Assembly (NCBI GenBank): GCA_965204925.1 | Contig: OZ242021.1 | Coordinates: forward strand, 992,001-1,056,000 | Direction of reading: 5' to 3' | DNA length: 64,000 nucleotides | Origin: G963663315 sp965204925 | GTDB lineage: Bacteria > Pseudomonadota > Gammaproteobacteria > Arenicellales > Poriferihabitantaceae | In this document: in pieces, positions 16,976 to 26,692 of the stretch | Layout: the number at the start of each line of letters is the position of its first letter | How positions within the stretch are numbered: position 1 is the stretch's first letter | Notes under the pieces: generated by a model | The model's database searches: none | Seen by the model: the letters and a program-made list of their open reading frames with translations, nothing else | What the model was told of the DNA's origin: nothing | Translations under genes and position numbers: made by a program

Positions 16976-18247
16976 TCAGGTTGATACGTGAGACCAGGCG
17001 CGCCAGGCGCGCACATGGAGGACGGGATCGTGGACACGAATGATATCGACCCCTTTTTGACAGAGCCCCAGGGAAATCCCCAGGGTTTCCGGATCACGGC
17101 TGGCGAACGGATGATCGGAAAAACCGCCGATAAATGATTTGCGTGAATGGCCGATCAGCAAGCGCAGCCCGGCCTGTCTGAAGTTCATACAACCCTGCAA
17201 CAACTCGATTGACTGGCAGGCGCTTTTGCCAAAGCCGATTCCCGGGTCGAATATCACTTTGTTCAAATCAATACCCGCGTCCAGCCACTGGTCTATTCTA
17301 CGCTCCAGCCAGTCCTGTAACTGGGTGATGGCGCTTCGCGCAACGGACAATCCTGCCGCAGGATCGGCGGGAATGGTCACGCTGTGCATGGCCGCCACCT
17401 GACACCGGCTTTGCCTTGCCAGAGCCACAATATCGGGATTTTGAAGACCGGTCACATCGTTGATCATTTGCGCTCCACAATCCAGCGCTTTTTCCAGGGT
17501 CTGCCAATGCCGGCTGTCGACAGAAATAACCGGTCGAATCTTCAGGCTACGCAGCTTCCGCCCAAGCGCGGTCAGCGCCGGCTCCAGCCGCCGCCATTCT
17601 TCGTCCGCAGACAACGGGGTAGCGCCGGGACGAGTGGACTCGGCGCCGATATCGATAATCTGGACATGATACTTGATAAAATCTTCAATACGCTGATCAA
17701 GCATCCTCTTGTCCTGCCATTTCCCGCCATCGGAAAATGAGTCCGGGGTGATGTTCACAATTCCCATCCACAGCGGTACCGGACGCGCCCTGTGGCACAG
17801 GTCGAAAACCGTCTCCCGCCGACCCGGAATAACCAGATCCGGCTGCAGGTGCATGAGCGGAGTCAAAACGAAGGGGCGCCCGCTTATCGCGTAATGAGGG
17901 ATCGTCAACTGCGGGGTTTTCATGGTCAGGTCGCGCCACAACAGGATGTCGATATCGATCAGGCGCGGAGCCCAGCGCCGTGCAGGCCGCCGGCCGAGCT
18001 GATGCTCGATTTCCTGGACTATGCGCAATCCCCGCGCAGGGTCCCATCCGGCATGACCCGCTATGACGCAATTCAGATAAGGTCGATTCCACGATGGTTC
18101 GGCATGGTCGGGCAGCGATGCCGGAGTTTCCACCAGAACAGAGACTTTCGACAATTCGAAGCCGCGGACTTGCAGGAGACGAATCGCCTCTTCGAGATTT
18201 TCCCGGCGGTTGCCGAGGTTGGAACCAAGTCCAAGCCAGATCGTCAT
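16976..18247 (-). CDS. folKP: Bifunctional HPPK-DHPS (FolK-FolP fusion)
   Basis: One 423-aa protein makes two consecutive folate steps. Residues 1-~150 are pyrophosphokinase: GLGSNLGNRRENL and RRWAPRLIDIDILLW (ATP and Mg binding). Residues ~155-423 are dihydropteroate synthase: MGIVNITPDSFSDGG, DIGAESTRPGA, MINDVTGL, FDPGIGFGKS, LIGHSRKSF and a C-terminal RVHDP. Bacterial fusions of this pair are known, for example in Francisella and Chlamydia, but most gammaproteobacteria encode them separately. The start is ATG 18247 (MTIWLGLGSN); the long open extension to 18751 is antisense to the MOSC gene. It is the target of sulfonamides. Confidence 0.95.
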   Translation of the reverse strand: MTIWLGLGSNLGNRRENLEEAIRLLQVRGFELSKVSVLVETPASLPDHAEPSWNRPYLNCVIAGHAGWDPARGLRIVQEIEHQLGRRPARRWAPRLIDIDILLWRDLTMKTPQLTIPHYAISGRPFVLTPLMHLQPDLVIPGRRETVFDLCHRARPVPLWMGIVNITPDSFSDGGKWQDKRMLDQRIEDFIKYHVQIIDIGAESTRPGATPLSADEEWRRLEPALTALGRKLRSLKIRPVISVDSRHWQTLEKALDCGAQMINDVTGLQNPDIVALARQSRCQVAAMHSVTIPADPAAGLSVARSAITQLQDWLERRIDQWLDAGIDLNKVIFDPGIGFGKSACQSIELLQGCMNFRQAGLRLLIGHSRKSFIGGFSDHPFASRDPETLGISLGLCQKGVDIIRVHDPVLHVRAWRAWSHVST

Positions 18248-18358
18248 TGGCGCGGGCTTGCGCTGGTATCGGCAGTCATTAACTGCGACAATAGTTCCCT
18301 TGCAGTAGTAATATTCATATTCACACCATAAATTATAAGACAGCTTCCTGTTCCCGTA

Positions 18359-19162
18359 ATGATGTACCTGTCCGAAATCCATGTCTATCCGGTCAAATCC
18401 CTCGCTGGTATTTCGTTCGACTCGGCGCAACTGAATAAAGCCGGGTTCGAGTATGACCGCCAATGGATGGTGGTCAGGCCCGACGGCACATTCATGACCC
18501 AACGCACGTATCCGCAAATGGCGCTGGTCAAAACCAGGGTCGATCATGGCAGTCTTACGCTGTTTTCGTTCGGCATGGAAGAACACACGGTCGCTCCGCC
18601 CGAAAGAGACAACTGCAAGAGAATAAATACAAAGGTATGGGGCGATGCAGTACGGGCGCTGGAACACGATACCCGAACGAGCGAGTGGCTGAGCCAGGCG
18701 CTCGGCGTTGATTGCAGGCTGGTCTCGTTCCCCGACGATGAAATCCGGCAATGCTCCCGCTCCGTATCAAAAGCCGGAGAACACACGCTGTTCGCGGACG
18801 CATTTCCCCTGTTGCTGCTTTCCCGGGGTTCGCTGGACGACCTCAATGCGCGTTTGCAGAACCCGGTCGGAATGGACCGCTTCCGGCCCAATATCGTGGT
18901 CAGTGGATGCCAGCCGCTGGCTGAAGATAACTGGAAAAAGATCACGGTCGGTGACGTTCGTTTACGGGTAACACAGGGCTGTGCCCGCTGCTCCGTGCCG
19001 ACCGTCAACCAGCAGACCGGCGTATTGTCGGGGCCGGAACCGATCCACACCCTGTCCAGTTACCGTCGCAGGGAAGACGGGGAGGTTTATTTCGGTATCA
19101 ATCTCGTTCCCGAAACCACCGGCGTAGTGCGTACCGGAGATCGGGTTTCGGTTGTGAATTGA
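18359..19162 (+). CDS. MOSC domain protein (YcbX-like, N-terminal beta-barrel type)
   Basis: 267 aa. The MOSC N-terminal barrel begins YLSEIHVYPVKSLAGI and includes YDRQWMVV. The MOSC domain follows with RFRPNIVVSG and the cysteine-bearing VTQGCARCSVPTVN. These proteins bind molybdenum cofactor and carry out N-hydroxylated substrate reduction (YcbX, mARC). The Cys in GCARC is the likely Mo ligand. It diverges from folKP; the 110-bp gap is AT-rich and must hold both promoters. The start could be either of two adjacent ATGs at 18359 and 18362. Confidence 0.85.
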   Translation: MMYLSEIHVYPVKSLAGISFDSAQLNKAGFEYDRQWMVVRPDGTFMTQRTYPQMALVKTRVDHGSLTLFSFGMEEHTVAPPERDNCKRINTKVWGDAVRALEHDTRTSEWLSQALGVDCRLVSFPDDEIRQCSRSVSKAGEHTLFADAFPLLLLSRGSLDDLNARLQNPVGMDRFRPNIVVSGCQPLAEDNWKKITVGDVRLRVTQGCARCSVPTVNQQTGVLSGPEPIHTLSSYRRREDGEVYFGINLVPETTGVVRTGDRVSVVN

Positions 19163-19172
19163 CGAACCTTGC

Positions 19173-19985
19173 ATGAAATTTGAAACGATTGAAGTTTGCG
19201 GTCACGGGGCGGTCGCCGTGATTACACTGAACCGCCCGGACAAGCTCAACGCAATCAACAAAATCATGCTGGATGAGCTGAACACAGCGCTGCACCGGAT
19301 TGAACAGGATGAAAATGTTTACGCGCTCGTCCTCAACGGTAACGGCAGGGCTTTTTGTTCGGGCTTCGACCTGCAGGCGGGCATCGAGGCAAACCGTCAG
19401 GGCGAACGGCAGTGGCGCGAAGCGCTGCAATATGACCTTGATGTGATCATGCGTTTCTGGAGCCTGTCGAAACCGACGATCGCCGCCGTACATGGCTATG
19501 CGCTTGCCGCCGGGTTCGAACTGGCTCTCGCCTGTGACCTCACCGTCTGCGACGCGAACAGTGTTTTCGGAGAACCGGAACTGCGTTTTGGAAGCAGCAT
19601 AGTAGCGCTGCTCCTGCCCTGGTATACCAATCCGAAGCATGCCAAAAAAATATTGCTGACCGGTCAGGAGCGGATGACGGCGGCCGAGGCGTTACAACTG
19701 GGTATCGTCAATAAAATTACCGAACCCGGCGAGGCGCCGGCTCGCGCTCTGGCATTGGCCAGGGAGATCGCGCTTATGGATGCGGATTCGGTGAGACTGA
19801 CCAAACAGGCGTTGAACCGCAGCTACGAGATCATGGGCATGAACGAGGCCCTGCAGATGGGCGTGGAGACTTCGATAAAAATCGAAACGACAGAAACCGC
19901 GGTCAGGCGGGAATTCAACCGCCTCCTGCGCAACGAAGGACTAAAGGCAGCGCTTGCCTGGAGAGAAGAGAGACTGCAATCATAA
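19173..19985 (+). CDS. Enoyl-CoA hydratase/isomerase family protein
   Basis: 270-aa crotonase-fold enzyme acting on acyl-CoA thioesters. The oxyanion-hole segments are AFCSGFDLQAG and AAVHGYALAAGFELALACDL, and FGEPELRFG carries the usual acidic catalytic position. It is directly followed by an ADP-forming acyl-CoA synthetase with overlapping stop/start (TAATG), so the pair probably processes one CoA ester. The exact substrate cannot be read from sequence. It begins 10 bp after the MOSC gene on the same strand. Confidence 0.85.
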   Translation: MKFETIEVCGHGAVAVITLNRPDKLNAINKIMLDELNTALHRIEQDENVYALVLNGNGRAFCSGFDLQAGIEANRQGERQWREALQYDLDVIMRFWSLSKPTIAAVHGYALAAGFELALACDLTVCDANSVFGEPELRFGSSIVALLLPWYTNPKHAKKILLTGQERMTAAEALQLGIVNKITEPGEAPARALALAREIALMDADSVRLTKQALNRSYEIMGMNEALQMGVETSIKIETTETAVRREFNRLLRNEGLKAALAWREERLQS

Positions 19986-22123
19986 TGTCTCACCGCCTTG
20001 ATCCCCTTTTAAGCCCCGGATCAATCGCGCTGGTAGGCGCGTCCGCGCGGCCAGGCAGTCCCGGCCGAGCGCTCGCGGACATGGTAATCGACTCCGTCTG
20101 GCGCGGAGCGGTTTATCCGGTCAATCCGGGCTATGAATCGTTATTCGGCGTTCGCTGCTATCCGAACCTCGGTTCGCTGCCCGAAACGGTGGAGCACGCG
20201 GTACTCGCCGTGTCCAACGAAAGACTGGAGCAGGCCCTGCTGGAGGCGATTAGCCACGGGGTACGGGCAGCGACGATCTATTCCAGTTGCATGCTCGAAA
20301 ATGATACTGAACCACCGCTGCAACAAAGAATTTCAAAACTGGCGAAACAGGCGGGCATTGCTGTTTGCGGGAGCAATGGCATGGGTTTTTACAACATTGC
20401 CGAAGCCTTGTACGCGGGGCTGTTCCCGATGAACAGAAATCGACACGACAAACTGCCCGGCGGCATCAGTTTCATCTCCCAGTCTGGCTCCGCGTTCGCC
20501 GCGCTGGCGCACAATGGCTGCCGCCTGAAATTCAATCTCTGCGTTTCCTGCGGCAACGAAATGGTGACCACAGTAGCCGATTACATGGATTGGGCGCTAT
20601 CCCGCTCCGACACCCGGGTGATTGCGCTGTTTCTGGAAACAGTGCGCGAGCCGAAAGCGTTTACCGATGCACTGGAGCGGGCCAGGCGACTGGATATACC
20701 GGTAGTCGTGATGAAGGTCGGAAAATCCCCTCTTGGCGCCCGTCTGGCAAAAACACATACCGGCGCCATTGCCGGCAATCATGCCGCATGGGAAGCGGTA
20801 TTCGACCGCTACAACGTTGTTGAGGTCGACGACTTCAATGAGATGGGAGCGGCGCTTGCCATGTTTCAATCCGGGCGCCGGGCAGGCGCCGGCGATCTGG
20901 CCACAATCCAGGAGTCGGGCGGGCTCATGGAACTGGTGGCCGATATCGCCTGTGATCTTGACATCCGCTTTGCCTCAATAAGCGAAAATACCAAAACGGC
21001 GCTTCGCGAGAACCTGGAACCGGGACTGGCCGCAGATAATCCATTGGACGCCTGGGGCTCGCACCATGATTTCGAGAACCGCTTCTATCGCTGCATGTCG
21101 GCCCTGATGCGTGACCCGGCTGTCAGTATCGGTTTGTTCTTTTCCAATTTTCGCGACGACTACTACTTGTCCGAGGCTTTCTACCGCGTGATGGTCCGAA
21201 TTTCCGGAGAAACCGAAAAGCCGGTCGCGATGGCGAACTGTCACACCGATATCGACAACCCCGATCTGGGCAAGAGATGCGGCGCGGCCGGACTTCCCTT
21301 TCTGGATGGCACCCGCCCGTCGTTGCTGGCGGTCAGGCATCTGCTGGCCTACCGAAACAGACGAAAAAACCGACGCCTGCCGATAGCAACCGTTTCCGAT
21401 GGAGGGAAGGCGCACAAATGGAAAAAAATCCTGTCCAGCCATTCAGGAGCCATAGTGGATGAACGACTGGCGATGGAACTGTTTGCCGACTTTCGTATAA
21501 GCGCGCCGCGACGTCGCAGCGCGCAAAACCGGGACGAGGCGCTGCGGGCAGCCGCGGAACTCGGCTTCCCGCTGGTCCTGAAAACAGCCACAAGCGGTAT
21601 CGCCCACAAGAGCGATCAGAACGGCGTGATCACCAATATCACCGATGCCGGGGAGTTGGAACAGGCATACGAAGCCCTTTCACGGCGTCTCGGCAAGCGG
21701 GTATTGTTATGCGAAATGGTGGCGCCGGGAACAGAGGTTGGTCTGGGAATGGTCAACGATCCCCAGTTTGGTCCTTTCATACTGGTTGCGGCCGGCGGGG
21801 TCCTTGTCGAGTTGATTACAGACTCGCGCGTTGCGCTTGCGCCAGTAACCGCGTCCGGGGCGGAGAAGATGGTCACTTCTCTGAAAATAGCGAGACTGAT
21901 TGATGGTATACGCGGCAACCCGCCGGGTGACCGGCGCGCCCTCGTCGAAACGATTGTTCGCTTTTCGGAGCTGGCGTTCGCTTTGCGAGAAATCATATCG
22001 GAAATCGACATCAATCCGGTCATCGTCAATCAGGCGGGGGCCTGGGCGGTCGATGGTCTCGTTTTGGTATCCGATTGCAGCCAGGACAGGAGCAGCCTCT
22101 CGAAACGGGAAACGGCTTGTTGA
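19985..22123 (+). CDS. ADP-forming acetyl/acyl-CoA synthetase (alpha-beta fusion)
   Basis: 712 aa. Order: N-terminal CoA-binding Rossmann domain (ALVGASARPGSPGRAL), succinyl-CoA-synthetase-like domains with the KTHTGAIAGNH stretch (probable phospho-His) and IQESGGLMEL, then a C-terminal ATP-grasp domain from about residue 490 (LGFPLVLKTATSG, SDQNGVITNI, SEIDINPVIV). It interconverts acyl-CoA + ADP + Pi with acid + CoA + ATP. The coding region overlaps the preceding hydratase stop by one base. The last 94 bp overlap the end of lipB on the opposite strand. Confidence 0.87.
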   Translation: MSHRLDPLLSPGSIALVGASARPGSPGRALADMVIDSVWRGAVYPVNPGYESLFGVRCYPNLGSLPETVEHAVLAVSNERLEQALLEAISHGVRAATIYSSCMLENDTEPPLQQRISKLAKQAGIAVCGSNGMGFYNIAEALYAGLFPMNRNRHDKLPGGISFISQSGSAFAALAHNGCRLKFNLCVSCGNEMVTTVADYMDWALSRSDTRVIALFLETVREPKAFTDALERARRLDIPVVVMKVGKSPLGARLAKTHTGAIAGNHAAWEAVFDRYNVVEVDDFNEMGAALAMFQSGRRAGAGDLATIQESGGLMELVADIACDLDIRFASISENTKTALRENLEPGLAADNPLDAWGSHHDFENRFYRCMSALMRDPAVSIGLFFSNFRDDYYLSEAFYRVMVRISGETEKPVAMANCHTDIDNPDLGKRCGAAGLPFLDGTRPSLLAVRHLLAYRNRRKNRRLPIATVSDGGKAHKWKKILSSHSGAIVDERLAMELFADFRISAPRRRSAQNRDEALRAAAELGFPLVLKTATSGIAHKSDQNGVITNITDAGELEQAYEALSRRLGKRVLLCEMVAPGTEVGLGMVNDPQFGPFILVAAGGVLVELITDSRVALAPVTASGAEKMVTSLKIARLIDGIRGNPPGDRRALVETIVRFSELAFALREIISEIDINPVIVNQAGAWAVDGLVLVSDCSQDRSSLSKRETAC

Positions 22124-22686
22124 TAATCGACATTGCCGACATGGTCGTTGAGCCGGGTCACGCACAGGTCGGGGATGCCACAGGGGATAATCCAGTTGTA
22201 CGGGGTCAGATCCACATCAATATTGAGGCTCAGCCCATGGTAACAATATCCTCGCGAAAACCGCAGTCCCAGCGCCGCAATTTTTTTATCTTCTACGTAG
22301 ACGCCGGGAGCGCCGGGCCGGCGCTCCCCGCGCACGCCCCAGGAATCCAGGAAATCAATGGTCACCTGCTCCAGGGCGCTGACCAGCGCTCTCGGACCGA
22401 TATTCATTCTTCTTACATCCAGCAAAAGATAGACGATCAGCTGCCCCGGGCCGTGCCAGGTCATCAGACCACCCCGGTCGCTATGCACAACCGGAATATG
22501 ACGGCCGCCCGGGGCCGGCTGGTCGTGACAGCGGACCCCTCGGGTATATACCGGCTCGTGCTGCAGAAACCAGACTTGATCACGAACGCCGGCGCCGCGG
22601 ATGCGGGTAAACTCAACCATTTCTCGCCACACTTGCCAGTAATCACACACTCCTTTATGCCGAATGATCGGGTTCGCCGGGACCAT
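22030..22686 (-). CDS. lipB: Octanoyltransferase LipB
   Basis: Transfers octanoate from acyl carrier protein to lipoyl domains. ATG 22686 (MVPANPIIRHKG) gives 218 aa, the family norm. Landmarks are SDRGGLMTWHGPGQLIVY, the catalytic Lys in VEDKKIAALGLR, HGLSLN and the catalytic Cys in IPCGIPDLCVT. Usually this gene sits beside lipA; here it is alone. Its 3' end overlaps 94 bp with the acyl-CoA synthetase gene tail to tail. It diverges from the sulfatase gene at 22784. Confidence 0.92.
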   Translation of the reverse strand: MVPANPIIRHKGVCDYWQVWREMVEFTRIRGAGVRDQVWFLQHEPVYTRGVRCHDQPAPGGRHIPVVHSDRGGLMTWHGPGQLIVYLLLDVRRMNIGPRALVSALEQVTIDFLDSWGVRGERRPGAPGVYVEDKKIAALGLRFSRGYCYHGLSLNIDVDLTPYNWIIPCGIPDLCVTRLNDHVGNVDYQQAVSRFERLLLSWLQSDTKTRPSTAQAPA

Positions 22687-22783
22687 GGGGCGGATTGCGC
22701 CAGCTTCGCGCGCGGTCAATCGCTGGAACTTACCCGGGTTGGCTGACAAAACCTGGACCTTTTTCAGATACACTAACAAGTCT

Positions 22784-24298
22784 ATGAATATACTATTTAT
22801 AACAGCGGATCAATGGCGCGGCGACTGTATTTCCGCTGTCGGTCATCCGTGCGTAAAAACCCCGAACTTTGACCGGTTGATCAATGACGCGGTTTTATTT
22901 GGTAACCACTATTCGGTAACGGCGCCTTGCGCCCCGGCGAGGGCCAGCCTGCTGACCGGCATGTATCAGCAAAACCACAGAGTGGTATGCAATGGCACGC
23001 CCCTGGACGAGCGCCACACCAATCTGGCCCGTGAGCTTCGCGCTGCCGGTTACCGCCCCTTGCTGTTCGGATACACCGACACCAGCCCCGACCCGAGATA
23101 CCACAGCGAAAGCAAGGTAATCGAACACGGCTACGAGAATATGATGCCGGGTTTCGAAGAGGGTCTGCTACTGACCGATGGCAACCCGACCCCCTGGTTG
23201 CGGCATTTGCGAGACAACGGCTATTCTGTCAATAGCGCGCTGGAAGCGCATCTGGGAGCCGGCGACGGGCGCGGTGACAGTGTTGCAGCGCCACTGTACC
23301 GGGACGAACATTCCCAGACCGCATTTCTGACCGACCGGGTCATCCGCCATATTGATTCGGCGGATGCCGACTGGTGCATACATTTATCCTGGCTGCGTCC
23401 GCATCCGCCATTTGTAGCCACCGCACCGTGGAATACGATGTACCCCGCGGAGCGGGTACCCGCCCCGGCTCGTGCGCCGGCCCCCCGGCAATACGAACAA
23501 TTACATCCCTGGCTCAAGGCGGCATTGTCACAGACGTGTAACTGGTTCGGGCCCTGGATTCAACAGGATAGAGGCAGCGCCCTCCATGATCAGGAAATGC
23601 GAAAGATTCAGGCGGCCTATTACGGCCTGGTCAGCAAGGTAGACCATTATCTCGGCAAACTGCTCGATCATCTCGAAAACACCGGACAATACGATAACAC
23701 ACTGATCGTGCTGACCGCCGACCACGGCGAACTGCTTGGCGACCGCTGGCTGTTCGGCAAGGGCGGTTTTTTCGACTCGGCCTATCATATTCCGTTGATT
23801 GTTCGCGATCCGTCACAACCGGAAAACGTCCGCGGGCGTACCCTGTCCTCGTTTACGGAGTCGGTCGACGTCATGCCGACCATGCTGGACGCGCTGGGCC
23901 TGCCCATACCCCGCCAGTGCGATGGCCGCTCGTTAATGCCGCATATACGCGGTGAACAAACCTGCGATGTGCGTCAGGAAGTTCATTGGGAATATGATTT
24001 CCGTGACGTTGAAAACGCCGTGCCTGAAAAGATTCTCGGTATCACCATGGACGAATGTCAAATAAGTGTAATACGCGACCAGCGCTATAAGTATGTTCAC
24101 TTCACCCGCTTGCCGGCGTTGTTCTTCGACCTGCAAAATGATCCCGCAGAAACGAACAATTTGATTGATGATCCGGGCCACGCCAGCGACGTCATGCGCT
24201 TGATGCAACGCATGATCTCGTGGCGAATGCACAATGACGAACGGACATTGACCCATATCAATGTATCAAGAGAGAAAATATACCGGCGTAATGGATGA
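22784..24298 (+). CDS. Sulfatase family hydrolase (alkaline phosphatase superfamily)
   Basis: 504 aa from ATG 22784. N-terminal NILFITADQWRGD carries the metal-binding Asp and is followed by TAPCAPARASLLTG, the C-x-P-x-R signature in which Cys49 would be converted to formylglycine. The second metal block is LTADHGELLGDRWLFGKGGFFD. No signal peptide is seen, so it is probably cytoplasmic. Phosphonate/phosphate monoester hydrolases of this superfamily share these features, so the substrate may be a sulfate or phosphonate ester. No formylglycine-generating enzyme is visible in the window. Confidence 0.85.
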   Translation: MNILFITADQWRGDCISAVGHPCVKTPNFDRLINDAVLFGNHYSVTAPCAPARASLLTGMYQQNHRVVCNGTPLDERHTNLARELRAAGYRPLLFGYTDTSPDPRYHSESKVIEHGYENMMPGFEEGLLLTDGNPTPWLRHLRDNGYSVNSALEAHLGAGDGRGDSVAAPLYRDEHSQTAFLTDRVIRHIDSADADWCIHLSWLRPHPPFVATAPWNTMYPAERVPAPARAPAPRQYEQLHPWLKAALSQTCNWFGPWIQQDRGSALHDQEMRKIQAAYYGLVSKVDHYLGKLLDHLENTGQYDNTLIVLTADHGELLGDRWLFGKGGFFDSAYHIPLIVRDPSQPENVRGRTLSSFTESVDVMPTMLDALGLPIPRQCDGRSLMPHIRGEQTCDVRQEVHWEYDFRDVENAVPEKILGITMDECQISVIRDQRYKYVHFTRLPALFFDLQNDPAETNNLIDDPGHASDVMRLMQRMISWRMHNDERTLTHINVSREKIYRRNG

Positions 24299-24358
24299 CG
24301 CCCCCGCCAGCCTGTTCAGAGGGAGGCAGGTTAGCGCCCCGTGTCACCGATCAGGAGG

Positions 24359-26557
24359 CTATTCCTGTATCCGGGGAACATCCAGCAGGTTGGACACATA
24401 ATCGACCCGGCTCAGCGCCCATTTCAGCCGCTGTCTGGCGGGCGGCGTCATTTCCGCCGGGGCAACAAGGTTGGACGGCGGTACTCCACGTGACATATCC
24501 CTGAGTTGCTGGCCAACGATGGCTGCCAGCACAACACGATGTACCTCCAGCAAATTCTCATGGACTTCGCGCATGGAACGGTTGCCGGCCAACGCCTGCA
24601 TGGAGGCTTCCAGTCGCTTGCGGGTCGAACGGGCGCGGATTCCCTCCTGAATTGCCAGCGCCCTGGCAGCTGAAAAGATCGGCATAAGACCACTTTTCTT
24701 GGCATCCAGGCGACCTTCCCTGAGCCGCAACCGTCCAAGAAATCCGGTAGCGCTGTCATATTGGCAGGCGTTCAGCCTGAGCAACGAAAGAAACTCACGC
24801 GACGCCCCGCCGACGGCAAATGCCTGATCGAGCAGTTGCGACCCAAGGTCCAGGTCCCCGTATACCACCCGGGCGTCATAGAAGATATCGACATTGAGAA
24901 TATCCTCGGGGTGGAGCCTGCTGACCCAGGCGCCAATTTCGTCCTTCCATTCACGCAAAGACCGCCGCCATGCCCGGTTCATGGCCATCACACCCCCTTT
25001 GCAGTACGGCACGCCCACCATATCCAGGGTCGCGGAGACCCGGGTGGCGAGTTCGGAAAACCAGGCGTCCGTATTTGCGTCACTCATTCCATTACTGTTA
25101 TCTGAATACACAATGGCATTGTCCTGGTCCATGGCCAACAGGGACTCTCCGCGCCCACCGGATCCGAGCACCAGCATCGCCCAGGCTGCAGGCGCCTGCC
25201 CCCAATCCGTTGCCGCCATCTCCGCCTCCGCCAATTCACAGGCTCGCCGGGTAAGGGCGCACAATTCACGGGAAACAACGCGGGCAATGTCGCGGGCATC
25301 GGTTCCATGCTCAAACAGATTCCTTGAAACCGGCGCCAGCGTCGACCAGGCCCGTCCCAGGTCTTCGGCAGTTTCCGCCAGGTCAATGCTGTCGTCCAGA
25401 TGAACGGAAGCGTTATTGTCCAGCCCTTCAAGCAGGTCACGGGCGGAAATGGCCCCGACCACAACCCCTTTGTCATCATGCACCGCCAAGTGGCGGATAC
25501 CTGTGCGGGTCATGCGCCCGACGGCCCGGTAGACAAACTCACCGGCATGGATGCTGTGCAGCGGGCGCGTGGCAAGACGCGACAGCGGGAGTAACAACGC
25601 CTTTTCCCGGAAGCGCTCCATGGCGCGAAGTATGTCCCTTTCGGTCACGATCCCGGATGTCTGCGGACGAACCGGAGCGCCGCGTTCACGGACAAGAAAC
25701 ACGGAACTGATCCCGCGTTCCATCATGCGCGAAAGCGCCTCATCCACCGTCTGCTCTTGCGGTATCACTTCCGGGTCACGCTGCATCAGATCCGCGACCC
25801 GCAGGCGGTAGCGACGAGCATCCAGAGCCGGTGGCAAATGCTCATCGGGGAAATGTTCGTTTCCATCGCTTTCATCAAGCCGCTCCCAGGGAGGCAACGG
25901 ATCGTCAGGGGCGGCGCTCCTTGATTCCCGGCACACACGCAAGGCCTCCCCCACCGTCCGCACCCCCGCCTTTCTCAAGCCCGGCAACAGAGCAACGAAC
26001 ATATCCGCCGCCGCTACCGCATCACCCATGGCGCTGTGGCGGTCGACAATGTTGATTCCGAGACTGGATGCGACCGTGTCAAGAGAATAAACCGGCAGGG
26101 CCGGCAGAACCCGCCGCGCCAGCAAGGCAACGTCGAGACAGGCAGGCGGGTTCCATGCAATGCCCGCCAGCTCATGCTCCCTGCGCAAGATCGCGATATC
26201 GAACCCCACCGAGAACCCGACTACAACCGATACTCCGATCCAGTCGTCCAACGCCCCGGCAATTTCAGAAAAAACCGGTTCTCCCAGCAGATCCTTCTCT
26301 CCGATGCCGTGCACCGCGAACGATTTTTCCGGGATCTCCATTTGCGGGTTCACGAGACTCTCGAAGTGATCTCCCCGTTCAACCTGCCCTCCGCGAATCC
26401 TGACACCCCCCACCTGAACCAACCGGTCCCTGGCAATATCAAGCCCGGTAGTTTCGCAATCCAGAGCGACCAGCGCGGCCGCCACAAGCGGGCAAGCGGC
26501 GCCTTCAGCCCCACCCGGGCGGGGGGATTTCAAGGGCGCGATCGAAAATTTGACCAT
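24359..26557 (-). CDS. DnaQ-type 3'-5' exonuclease fused to CBS pair and DUF294 nucleotidyltransferase
   Basis: 732 aa. Residues ~25-200 are a DEDDh exonuclease: ALDCETTGL (D33, E35), VGFSVGFDIAIL and HSAMGDAVAAADM. Residues ~245-380 are two CBS motifs (VADLMQRDPEVIP...). Then comes a DUF294 nucleotidyltransferase-like core with LGSGGRGESLLAMDQDNA and a DUF294 C-terminal domain. DUF294/CBS proteins are thought to sense nucleotides; the exonuclease may act on nucleic acid or a nucleotide messenger. ATG 26557 is used; the upstream TTG at 26578 adds only seven residues. It diverges from the YcaQ-like gene. Confidence 0.82.
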   Translation of the reverse strand: MVKFSIAPLKSPRPGGAEGAACPLVAAALVALDCETTGLDIARDRLVQVGGVRIRGGQVERGDHFESLVNPQMEIPEKSFAVHGIGEKDLLGEPVFSEIAGALDDWIGVSVVVGFSVGFDIAILRREHELAGIAWNPPACLDVALLARRVLPALPVYSLDTVASSLGINIVDRHSAMGDAVAAADMFVALLPGLRKAGVRTVGEALRVCRESRSAAPDDPLPPWERLDESDGNEHFPDEHLPPALDARRYRLRVADLMQRDPEVIPQEQTVDEALSRMMERGISSVFLVRERGAPVRPQTSGIVTERDILRAMERFREKALLLPLSRLATRPLHSIHAGEFVYRAVGRMTRTGIRHLAVHDDKGVVVGAISARDLLEGLDNNASVHLDDSIDLAETAEDLGRAWSTLAPVSRNLFEHGTDARDIARVVSRELCALTRRACELAEAEMAATDWGQAPAAWAMLVLGSGGRGESLLAMDQDNAIVYSDNSNGMSDANTDAWFSELATRVSATLDMVGVPYCKGGVMAMNRAWRRSLREWKDEIGAWVSRLHPEDILNVDIFYDARVVYGDLDLGSQLLDQAFAVGGASREFLSLLRLNACQYDSATGFLGRLRLREGRLDAKKSGLMPIFSAARALAIQEGIRARSTRKRLEASMQALAGNRSMREVHENLLEVHRVVLAAIVGQQLRDMSRGVPPSNLVAPAEMTPPARQRLKWALSRVDYVSNLLDVPRIQE

Positions 26558-26692
26558 GTTGCACAAAATGATAGGCAAGGGTGAGGGCGAGTGTCAACAT
26601 CCGCTGCAACTGCCGCATACAAGCGGTATAATCGCCTGCCGCCAGTCAGTCACAATGAAAAATACGGCATCATATGCCACCGGGGAGGCGCT

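Noticed and set aside
18248..18751. N-terminal extension of the FolK-FolP frame
   Set aside because: Antisense to the MOSC gene; HPPK proteins begin at MTIWLGLGSN.
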